64,000 nt of DNA from Bacteroidales bacterium (GTDB taxonomy: Bacteria; Bacteroidota; Bacteroidia; Bacteroidales; GCA-2748055): contig JARGFP010000001.1 in NCBI GenBank assembly GCA_029210585.1, positions 208,050 to 272,049 of the forward strand, given 5' to 3'. Shown in pieces: positions 57,111 through 64,000 of this stretch. The notes under the pieces were generated by a model. That model ran no database searches and had not been told where the DNA came from. It worked only from the letters and a program-made list of their open reading frames with translations. Position 1 is the stretch's first letter. Each line of letters starts with the position of its first letter. Position numbers and translations under genes: made by a program.

Positions 57111-57165
57111 AATTAGTGTTTGTCTATAAAGTCCAAACACTCGACTTTATGGACAAGCACTAATT
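57111..57165. repeat. Long inverted repeat (23-bp arms, 9-base loop), insertion-sequence-end-like
   Basis: Arms 57111-57133 and 57143-57165 are complementary at 21 of 23 positions; both mismatches become G-U pairs in RNA. The arms start AATTAGTG and end AAAGTC. The bases next to the loop include CAAACACT, the complement of AGTGTTTG in the left arm, so alternative pairing is possible. It lies 9 bases before the GT2 ATG. It may be fused terminal repeats of a lost element, a MITE-like unit or a leader hairpin. Confidence 0.75.
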
Positions 57166-57173
57166 AAAGATGT

Positions 57174-57956
57174 ATGAAAATGAAAGAGAAAGTGAGTATT
57201 GTGATCTGTGCCTTCAACGAAGAGGAAACCATCGCGTATGTGGTCAGAACATGCCATGAATTAAATCCCGGAAGTGAGATCGTTGTGGTGGATGACGGAT
57301 CATTCGACAAGACCCCGGAGATCCTTGCTGAATTAAAACAGGAATTTGACTTCAAACTGGTTACACTGGAAGAGAACCGGGGCAAAAGCAATGCAATGGT
57401 GGTTGGTGTTGAAAACGCCGAAAGGGAAGTCATCCTTTTCTGGGATGCCGACGTCACCAACATCAAAGAGGAACATTTTGATCAGTTGATACTTCCGGTG
57501 GTCTCTGATGAATCAGAAGCAGACATGGTGCTTGGATCTCCGTCCGAAACCCTCATCGATTACCGTGTCAATCCATTCAGAAGCCTTACCGGGGAGCGTG
57601 CCCTGCGAAAAAAGGATCTCATCCCCATCCTGGAAAACATCAGGGACATTCGCTTTGGCGTTGAGACCTACATCAACCTCTATTTCCAGGCCCACGGTAA
57701 AAAGGTGAAATACACTTTGCTTGATGGCCTGATACATCCGACGAAGTATGCTAAAACCTCCTCGTCCAAGGCAACAGAGGAATTTATTACCGAAGGCAAG
57801 GAGATCGCTGTTACGTTGTTGCAGAACTACGACCTGATCACCCGGAGGATCGGCAATTCTTTCGAAGAGCAGGGCGGCAAAGTACGGGAATCGTTTGAAA
57901 AGTTACAACAGGAGATCAATGAAAGAATCCAGGCACTACTGAGAAACAATGGATAA
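57174..57956 (+). CDS. Glycosyltransferase family 2
   Basis: A 260-aa soluble GT-A enzyme. The N-terminal VSIVICAFNEEETIAYVVRT and VVVDDGSFDKTPEIL bind the nucleotide sugar, and the metal motif is FWDADVT (Asp91, Asp93). There is no membrane helix at the C-terminus, unlike dolichol-phosphate mannose synthase fusions; the last 60 residues are helical and charged. It probably transfers a sugar to a lipid carrier. The stop overlaps the start of the next gene by 8 bases, linking it to a flippase-like membrane protein that is broken here. Confidence 0.85.
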   Translation: MKMKEKVSIVICAFNEEETIAYVVRTCHELNPGSEIVVVDDGSFDKTPEILAELKQEFDFKLVTLEENRGKSNAMVVGVENAEREVILFWDADVTNIKEEHFDQLILPVVSDESEADMVLGSPSETLIDYRVNPFRSLTGERALRKKDLIPILENIRDIRFGVETYINLYFQAHGKKVKYTLLDGLIHPTKYAKTSSSKATEEFITEGKEIAVTLLQNYDLITRRIGNSFEEQGGKVRESFEKLQQEINERIQALLRNNG

Positions 57957-58732
57957 GAAAAGGTTATTGCGTTCTGTCTTCTTCCTTTTCATCGGTATTG
58001 GGATTTTCTGGTGGGTTTTCAGGGATACGGACCTTGACAACCTGGTCAGTGAATTACGGAAGGTCAAATGGTCCCGGATCGCCATTTCCCTGGTGCTGAA
58101 TCTTGTAAGCCTGGCAATCAGGGCACTGAGATGGAAATCCCTGTTCATTCCCATTGATTACAATCCGCACACTTTCAACCTGTTCCTTTCCAATGTTGTG
58201 CTGGCATTTACCAACCAGGTGATCCCCCGTGGCGGTGAGATCGCCAGGCTCGGGGTGGTCCGGAATCGCTGCAACAGTTATGGTGGCCGCCGTCACAGTG
58301 TTACGAAAATTCAACCTTTTTGAGAAATTCAGGGCAAAGCTCAGCAAGTTCAAATTTGATGTAAAAAAGGGATTCACATCTTTGCGCCACGTGGAGAACA
58401 AAACACTGTATTTCACCCTTTCGGTACTCTACTACGTCACCACCTTCTTTATGTTCTATATCCTCTTTTTTGCCCTGCCGGCCACATCGGGATTATCGTT
58501 CTCTGCCGCGGTGTTCACCTTTGGCGTGGCCACGCTTGCCTTCCTGCTTCCGATACAGGCAGGTATCGGAGCCTGGCACTTCCTGGTGATCCAGTGCCTG
58601 TTGTTGTTTGGTATTGACAGCGAGACAGGCAAAGCTTTTTCGCTTATCGCCCATGCGGCAACGAACCTGGTAAATATTCCGCTGGGAGCAATCGCATTCG
58701 GAATCCTCGCTTTCAGAAGCAACAGGACATAA
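57949..58732 (+). pseudogene. LPG-synthase/AglD-type flippase-like membrane protein, broken by frameshift and internal loss
   Basis: The 5' part (57949 to about 58255) encodes the start of a UPF0104-type protein: KKRLLRSVFFLFIGIGIFWW, then IAISLVLNLVSLAIRALRWK and FTNQVIPRGGEIARLG. The 3' part, in another frame (from about 58260), continues with AATVMVAAVTVLRKFNLFEK and the last membrane helices to LAFRSNRT. Together they give about 258 residues, while the family has about 320, so roughly 60 residues after GGEIARLG are missing and the frame is lost. The expected partner of GT2 would therefore be non-functional. An assembly error at about 58250 is the alternative. Confidence 0.75.
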
Positions 58733-58753
58733 AAAAAGCCGCCAGCAGGCAGC
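58731..58753 (-). terminator. Terminator of the ABC permease-SiaC unit
   Basis: On the minus strand GCTGCC, loop TGCT, GGCGGC (one G-T pair) followed by seven T, 24 bases after the SiaC-family stop and overlapping the end of the plus-strand pseudogene. Confidence 0.65.
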
Positions 58754-58776
58754 CTCCCGGAGTTGTTAATATCTTT

Positions 58777-59154
58777 TCAGTAATATTCAATTATCTCGAA
58801 CGGTATCTGCATCGTCTGCTCATAGTGTTGTCCGAGTTCTTCGATCGATTCATCCCCCTCTTCAAAAAACCATTTCACCAGCACCTTGCGACCTTTCAGA
58901 TGGTTCTCCTTCAGTATTCGCAGGAGTTCGAGCATGTATTTGGAAGAGCCGCTGTTAATGTACTCGAGCTTGATGTTCATGACCGTTTCCTCTGCCGGAT
59001 CAAGAAAATAATCGTTCAGCCAGTAAATCAGCCTTTCGAAAAACTCCCCGGGATCCTCTGGAATGGACCTGCCTTCAATATTGAGTTCCCCGGATGAGGC
59101 AATGAACTCTACTTCAGGTGAATTAAAAGTTTTTTTCAGAAAAATATCTTCCAT
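58777..59154 (-). CDS. SiaC-family regulatory protein (DUF1987)
   Basis: A 125-aa soluble protein of the DUF1987/SiaC family: FNSPEVEFIASSGELNIEGR, then RSIPEDPGEFFERLIYWLND, LEYINSGSSKYMLELLRILK and KVLVKWFFEEGDESIEELGQ. In Pseudomonas, SiaC is switched by phosphorylation and activates a diguanylate cyclase. Many Bacteroidota members stand near SpoIIE phosphatases or kinases; here the only partner is an ABC permease 13 bases upstream in the same operon. Its target is unknown. Confidence 0.8.
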   Translation of the reverse strand: MEDIFLKKTFNSPEVEFIASSGELNIEGRSIPEDPGEFFERLIYWLNDYFLDPAEETVMNIKLEYINSGSSKYMLELLRILKENHLKGRKVLVKWFFEEGDESIEELGQHYEQTMQIPFEIIEYY

Positions 59155-59167
59155 ACAAATGCACCAT

Positions 59168-60415
59168 TTATTCGTGTCTCAATGCTATGATCGGATCAAG
59201 CCGCGCCGCCTTCCTGGCCGGGATCACTCCTGAAATGAGACCAATAATAAAACACACTGATACACCCAGAATGATCCAACTCCAGGGAACAATGAAACTT
59301 GTTCCGATTGCTAAAGATACAGCATTTCCAATTAAAATACCTAAAATTATTCCCACAATGCCACCGACCTGGCCAATTACAACGGCTTCATACAGGAACT
59401 GGCGCCTGATCATTTTCGACTTTGCACCAAGTGCTTTCCTGGTGCCGATCTCCTTTGTCCTTTCTGTCACCGAAACAAGCATGATATTCATCAGCCCGAT
59501 ACCGGCACCCAACAAGGTAATGATCCCGATCGCCACCGCCACCACCCTTACAAACTTCAGGTTTTCAATTAGTAGCTGGGACAACTGGTCGCTGCTTGTG
59601 ATGTTGAAATCACTTTCATCACGCGGATCCAGTCCCCGCACGATCCTGAATATCCCTTCTGCTTCCGACATGGCCATTTCCATCATCATGGGGTCGTATG
59701 CACGTACGCTGATGTTATAGTTCATATTGGGCCTTGAGAAGTACTGGCGCACATTGGTGTATGGGATCAGGCACAACCGGTCCGACCCCATTCCCATGGA
59801 AGTACCCCTGCTTTTCAGAACGCCGGTCACCCTGTAACGGCCATTGCCGATCACCAGGAACTGGTTCAGCGGATCCTCCGATTCGCCGAAGGCAGCATCT
59901 GCAACATTGCTGCCAACAATGACCACAAGTTCGCTGTTGGTAATATCCGTTGTATTGAAATTTCTGCCCCTGAGGATCTCATAACCGGCAGTGAACAGAA
60001 ACCCTTCATCCACGCCACGTACCTGGACATTGGGATTCGACTTGTAATCTTCATGCTTGACCACCGCGTTGCCCGATGCCCACGTTTGTATAGAGACTTC
60101 AGCCGGGAATATGAATCTTTCCTTGAATTCACGCGCCTGCCGGTAATTGATATATTCGTGGTTCTTCCGGCGGTACGACTGGCTGCCGATCTGCACATTC
60201 ATGCTCCTGGATTCAATCGTGAATGTATTGGCACCCATCAGGCTGAACTGGCTGGTAAGGCTGTTCTGGATGGCATCGATTGCAGTGAGGATACCCACCA
60301 GCGCCATGATACCGAATGCAATGATCATCACGGTGAGGATCGTTCTTAACAAGCTCGTGCGTATGGACTTAAAAGCAATACGCAGGTTTTCGCGAAACAG
60401 TACGCCGGCATTCAT
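59168..60415 (-). CDS. ABC transporter permease, MacB/FtsX type
   Basis: A 415-aa protein with one membrane helix near residues 20-45 (LLRTILTVMIIAFGIMALVG), a periplasmic MacB_PCD domain (residues 50-270, with NVQVRGVDEGFLFTAGYEIL), and three C-terminal helices of FtsX type (AIGIITLLGAGIGLMNIMLV, then TKEIGTRKALGAKSKMIRRQ and SVCFIIGLISGVIPARKAAR). These permeases work with a separate ATPase and often a periplasmic adaptor to export peptides, lipoproteins or drugs by mechanotransmission. No ATPase gene adjoins it, so it must use one encoded elsewhere. Confidence 0.9.
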   Translation of the reverse strand: MNAGVLFRENLRIAFKSIRTSLLRTILTVMIIAFGIMALVGILTAIDAIQNSLTSQFSLMGANTFTIESRSMNVQIGSQSYRRKNHEYINYRQAREFKERFIFPAEVSIQTWASGNAVVKHEDYKSNPNVQVRGVDEGFLFTAGYEILRGRNFNTTDITNSELVVIVGSNVADAAFGESEDPLNQFLVIGNGRYRVTGVLKSRGTSMGMGSDRLCLIPYTNVRQYFSRPNMNYNISVRAYDPMMMEMAMSEAEGIFRIVRGLDPRDESDFNITSSDQLSQLLIENLKFVRVVAVAIGIITLLGAGIGLMNIMLVSVTERTKEIGTRKALGAKSKMIRRQFLYEAVVIGQVGGIVGIILGILIGNAVSLAIGTSFIVPWSWIILGVSVCFIIGLISGVIPARKAARLDPIIALRHE

Positions 60416-60556
60416 GATTCAATAATTATAACTAAGCTTGGGTAAAGTTCATGTTTTTTTCCCTTCCCGGAAGAATAATCATGAACCTTTTACATGCGAA
60501 AGGTAAGAAATAATGAACAATCTCTTTTTTCATTATGTCAAAGTAATAACAATTAT

Positions 60557-60584
60557 TTTGTTAGGGACATTATACCTATTTTTG
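60557..60584 (+). promoter_or_regulatory. Candidate promoter of aconitase
   Basis: TTTG (60557-60560), a 16-base spacer and TATTTTTG (60577-60584), a perfect -7 box, 25 bases before the ATG. The spacer is shorter than usual. Confidence 0.5.
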
Positions 60585-60609
60585 TTCTGTCACATAAAAA
60601 CATTATACA

Positions 60610-62874
60610 ATGGCATTTGATCTCGATCTCATTCAACAGTACTATTCCAGCCTGGCGGCTCAGCTTGAAGCGGTACGTGCAAAACTGAACAGGCCGATGA
60701 GCCTGACGGAGAAAATCCTCTACACGCATTTATACAACAGCGGCGACCTGAAAGAATTTCAGCGCGGGGGCGATTATGTGAATTTTTCACCCGATCGCGT
60801 TGCCATGCAGGATGCCACGGCACAGATGGCACTGCTGCAATTTATGCAGGCAGGTAAGGAGAAGGTGGCTGTACCCTCCACGGTACATTGCGACCACCTG
60901 ATCCAGGCAAAGGTGGGTGCAGACGATGATCTGAAAACTGCCATCAGCACCAACAAGGAGGTCTTCGATTTCCTTTCCAACATCTCCAACAAATACGGAA
61001 TAGGCTTCTGGAAGCCGGGAGCTGGGATCATTCACCAGGTGATTCTTGAGAACTATGCATTCCCCGGGGGAATGATGATCGGCACCGACTCCCACACGGT
61101 GAATGCCGGCGGACTGGGTATGGTTGCCATCGGCGTGGGCGGTGCCGATGCCGTGGATGTGATGGCCGGGATGCCCTGGGAACTGAAATTTCCGAAATTA
61201 ATAGGTGTGAAGCTTACCGGGAAACTGAGCGGGTGGACCTCTGCCAAGGATGTGATCCTCAAGGTTGCCGGACTCCTTACCGTGAAGGGGGGCACCGGGA
61301 AGATCCTTGAATACTTCGGTGAAGGGGCAGAAAATATTTCGTGCACAGGCAAAGGCACGATCTGCAACATGGGTGCCGAGATCGGTGCCACTACCTCACT
61401 TTTCGGGTACGACGAAAAGATGCGTGCCTACCTGCGCGGCACCGAACGCGCAGATGTGGCCGAAGCGGCGGATAAGGTTGCGGCACACCTCACGGGCGAT
61501 CAGGAAGTGTATGCCGAACCTGGAAAATACTTCGATGAAGTGATTGAGATCAACCTCGATGAACTTGAACCACATATCAACGGACCGTTCAGTCCGGACA
61601 AAGCATGGCCGATCTCCGAATTTGCCCGGGCGGTGAAGGAAAACGGGTACCCGCGCGACCTGGAGGTGGGACTGATCGGATCATGTACCAACTCGTCGTA
61701 TGAAGACATCACGCGTGCTGCATCCGTTGCACAGCAGGCGGTGGACAAGGGACTGAAAGTAGCCACCGAATTCACCATCACACCAGGCTCGGAACAGGTG
61801 AGGTATACGGTCGATCGCGACGGACTCCTGGATGTATTCGGAAAGATCGGGGGAGTGGTGCTTGCAAATGCATGCGGTCCCTGCATCGGTCAGTGGGCAC
61901 GACACAATGCCGACAAGGGAGAGAAAAACTCCATCATTACCTCCTTCAACCGGAACTTTGCCAAGCGCAACGACGGCAACCCGAACACCCATGCCTTCGT
62001 GGCCTCCCCGGAGATTGTCACGGCAATGACCATTGCCGGCGACCTGACCTTCAATCCCCTTACCGACACCCTCACCAACCAAAAAGGCGAGCAGGTGAAA
62101 CTCGAAGAACCCAGGGGAATTGAGATGCCGGCAAAGGGATTCAGCGTTGAAGACAACGGTTACCAGGCACCTGCCGAAGACGGTTCGGGCATTGAAATCA
62201 ATGTACACCCGGAGTCGCGGAGACTCCAGCTGCTGGAACCATTCGCGCCGTGGGAGGGGGAAGACCTTACCGGCATGAAACTGTTGATCAAGGCCGAGGG
62301 AAAATGTACCACCGACCACATCTCCATGGCCGGACCATGGCTGCGGTACAGGGGACATCTCGACAATATCTCCAATAACCTGCTGATCGGAGCCGTGAAC
62401 TATTTCAACAAAAAGACCAATGCCGTTACCAACCAGCTAACGGGAGAGACCGGCGAAGTGCCTGAAACTGCCCGTGCATACAAAGCCGCGGGAATCGGAA
62501 GTATCGTGGTGGGCGACGAAAATTACGGGGAAGGATCCTCGCGCGAACATGCCGCCATGGAACCGCGCCACCTGGGCGTAAGGGTGGTGCTGGTAAAATC
62601 CTTTGCAAGGATCCATGAAACCAACCTGAAAAAACAGGGTATGCTCGGACTTACCTTTGCTGATAAGGACGACTACGACAAGGTGCGTGAGGATGATACA
62701 ATCAGCGTGCTCGGTCTCAGGGAATTTTCACCGGGAAACAGCCTGCTGGTGCGGCTCGATCATGCAGACGGTACCACCGACGAGTTCGAAGCGAACCATA
62801 CGTACAATGAGACCCAGATCGCGTGGTTCAGGGCTGGCTCGGCATTGAACATGATCAGAATACAGAACCAGTAA
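60610..62874 (+). CDS. acn: Aconitate hydratase
   Basis: A 754-aa [4Fe-4S] enzyme of the mitochondrial type that isomerises citrate to isocitrate. Iron-sulfur ligands are C359 ([13 protein letters not shown]) and C422 and C425 ([11 protein letters not shown]). Substrate-binding landmarks include [20 protein letters not shown] near residue 160 and the swivel domain with [17 protein letters not shown]. All domains are complete. It has its own promoter and is followed 21-36 bases later by a LuxC-type reductase. The conserved cysteines make the call secure. Confidence 0.97.
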   Translation: MAFDLDLIQQYYSSLAAQLEAVRAKLNRPMSLTEKILYTHLYNSGDLKEFQRGGDYVNFSPDRVAMQDATAQMALLQFMQAGKEKVAVPSTVHCDHLIQAKVGADDDLKTAISTNKEVFDFLSNISNKYGIGFWKPGAGIIHQVILENYAFPGGMMIGTDSHTVNAGGLGMVAIGVGGADAVDVMAGMPWELKFPKLIGVKLTGKLSGWTSAKDVILKVAGLLTVKGGTGKILEYFGEGAENISCTGKGTICNMGAEIGATTSLFGYDEKMRAYLRGTERADVAEAADKVAAHLTGDQEVYAEPGKYFDEVIEINLDELEPHINGPFSPDKAWPISEFARAVKENGYPRDLEVGLIGSCTNSSYEDITRAASVAQQAVDKGLKVATEFTITPGSEQVRYTVDRDGLLDVFGKIGGVVLANACGPCIGQWARHNADKGEKNSIITSFNRNFAKRNDGNPNTHAFVASPEIVTAMTIAGDLTFNPLTDTLTNQKGEQVKLEEPRGIEMPAKGFSVEDNGYQAPAEDGSGIEINVHPESRRLQLLEPFAPWEGEDLTGMKLLIKAEGKCTTDHISMAGPWLRYRGHLDNISNNLLIGAVNYFNKKTNAVTNQLTGETGEVPETARAYKAAGIGSIVVGDENYGEGSSREHAAMEPRHLGVRVVLVKSFARIHETNLKKQGMLGLTFADKDDYDKVREDDTISVLGLREFSPGNSLLVRLDHADGTTDEFEANHTYNETQIAWFRAGSALNMIRIQNQ

Positions 62875-62910
62875 CATCCGCAACAACAGCATATTTTGGA
62901 TACACAGCAG

Positions 62911-63975
62911 ATGACAGATGCCCTGGTGCTTACCGGGGCATACCTCCATCAACATGCACAACAGAAAATGTCTGACCGGCCTGAACTGGCTGCGCTGAAT
63001 GATGCGTTTTACGCCTCCATGGAAACAACCATTACCAGGGAGCATACCTTTAACGCATGGTTCACGGAGGACCAGGTGCGGAAGGCCATCGGGAACATTG
63101 CCGGAACACTCACCAGGGAAGCGCTCACAAAATGGCTGGGTATGTATCCTGAACTGCCCTTCCAGAGCCCCGCAAAGACCATCGGCGTGGTGATGGCAGG
63201 CAACATCCCGCTGGTGGGATTTCACGACCTGTTGTGCGTGCTCCTTTCAGGACACCGTTTCCTCGGAAAGCCTTCCTCTAAAGATGACCATCTCCTCAGG
63301 AAGGTGACCGACATCATCAGCACCGTTGCACCCGGGCGGGCCGACCGGATCACCTACACCGAAGGATACCTGAAAGATGCAGATGCCATCATCGCCACCG
63401 GCAGCGACAACACCGCACGTCATTTTGCATATTATTTCAGGGACAAACCGCATATCATCAGGAGAAACAGGAACGGGGTCGCCGTGCTCACAGGGAACGA
63501 AACAAGGGAACAACTGCTGCAACTGGGTGAGGACGTCTTTTCCTACTTCGGCCTGGGCTGCAGGAATGTGACCAAGATATTCATTCCGGAGGAATACCCC
63601 CTGGAAAAACTCCTGGAACCACTGGAACACTTCAGCAGCCTCCGCCACCACAATAAATACGCCAATAACCTCGATTATCACCGGTCGGTGTACCTGATGA
63701 ACAAGGTCCCTTTCCTTGACAACGGGGTACTGCTGTTAAAGGAAGATGAGCGGTTATCGGGCCCTGTTGGTGTTGTTTATTATGAAAAATATTCGCAACT
63801 TGAAGGTGTGGCAAAAAAAATAATTTTGCAACAAGCTCAGATCCAATGCGTTGTAACAGTAGCATCCGATGTAACTGAACATGCAGTGCCTCCTGGTATG
63901 AGCCAGTCGCCGGCACTGTGGGACTATGCCGACGGTGTGGACACGATGAAGTTTTTAACAGACCTAACCCGATAG
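62911..63975 (+). CDS. Acyl-CoA reductase-like protein (LuxC family)
   Basis: About 354 aa from the ATG at 62911; a TTG at 62896 is an alternative. The LuxC-type aldehyde dehydrogenase fold shows PAKTIGVVMAGNIPLVGFHD, LCVLLSGHRFLGKPSSKDDH, GSDNTARHFAYYF and the nucleophile Cys217 in YFGLGCRNVTKIFIPEEY. Such enzymes reduce acyl-CoA to aldehydes with NADPH. Luminescence genes are absent, so a role in lipid or other acyl metabolism is more likely. The next ATG is one base after its stop. Confidence 0.85.
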   Translation: MTDALVLTGAYLHQHAQQKMSDRPELAALNDAFYASMETTITREHTFNAWFTEDQVRKAIGNIAGTLTREALTKWLGMYPELPFQSPAKTIGVVMAGNIPLVGFHDLLCVLLSGHRFLGKPSSKDDHLLRKVTDIISTVAPGRADRITYTEGYLKDADAIIATGSDNTARHFAYYFRDKPHIIRRNRNGVAVLTGNETREQLLQLGEDVFSYFGLGCRNVTKIFIPEEYPLEKLLEPLEHFSSLRHHNKYANNLDYHRSVYLMNKVPFLDNGVLLLKEDERLSGPVGVVYYEKYSQLEGVAKKIILQQAQIQCVVTVASDVTEHAVPPGMSQSPALWDYADGVDTMKFLTDLTR

Positions 63976-63976
63976 T

Positions 63977-64000
63977 ATGATTTATAAATTCAGGATCATC
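63977..64000 (+). CDS. Start of a further gene (cut by window edge)
   Basis: An ATG one base after the LuxC-type stop opens MIYKFRII before the sequence ends. The tight spacing suggests co-transcription. Eight residues are too few for a family call; the start resembles small pRiA4b ORF-3-like proteins often found at this position in Bacteroidota, which is only a guess. Confidence 0.45.

Overview
The window looks like a chromosomal segment of a Bacteroidota bacterium, probably class Bacteroidia; genus and order cannot be fixed from the sequence alone. The evidence is of four kinds. First, families largely restricted to this phylum: a PorT-like beta-barrel, a lipid-anchored TamA-type protein, an S46 dipeptidyl-peptidase and a DUF3467 protein behind rpoC. 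Second, promoters of the phylum type TTTG-N19-TAnnTTTG; the one before gapA is an exact match. Third, almost no Shine-Dalgarno sequences. Fourth, ordinary TAA, TAG and TGA stops. Most of the window is housekeeping DNA. I saw no prophage, intact transposon, CRISPR array or defence island.

Layout. 1-14837: start of zwf, an FKBP isomerase, an envelope protein of unknown function, two divergent sodium:solute symporters (one followed by a 90-aa membrane protein), an EamA exporter, a nikR-TonB receptor pair, and an operon of a DUF2520 dehydrogenase, a KdsC-like phosphatase, a UbiA prenyltransferase, Maf and a broken S46 peptidase. 14913-18570: etfB-etfA-acyl-CoA dehydrogenase. 18718-34095: the transcription/translation supercluster, all on the minus strand: rpsU, xerC, hpf, tRNA-Thr-Tyr-Gly-Thr, tuf, tRNA-Trp, secE, nusG, rplKAJL, rpoBC, DUF3467. 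34410-44974: HhH protein, NSS symporter, fbaA, TamL-like protein, rRNA/tRNA methyltransferase, PorT-like protein, purL. 45086-52497: SDR, amidohydrolase, Ldh2-type dehydrogenase, a large beta-propeller protein and a nitroreductase. 52755-64000: small lipoprotein, envelope protein, gapA, 5'-truncated GH127-like gene, GT2 with a broken flippase, SiaC-family protein with an ABC permease, aconitase, LuxC-type reductase and the first codons of another gene.

The most interesting signals: (i) among all starts inspected only rpsU (bS21) and hpf carry strong Shine-Dalgarno sequences, the hpf one a 10-base perfect match, which fits bS21-linked translational control in bacteria whose ribosomes normally hide the anti-SD; (ii) a palindrome covering the -7 box of nikR, a likely NikR operator; (iii) several decaying genes, including an S46 peptidase with two in-frame stops and an otherwise intact sequence; (iv) a 23-bp-arm inverted repeat resembling paired insertion-sequence ends; (v) a duplicated tRNA-Tyr 3' end; (vi) intergenic tandem repeats, one with an 11-bp period. 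I did not find a clearly new multi-gene system. The closest candidates are the SD-bearing bS21/HPF pair and the symporter with its small partner.
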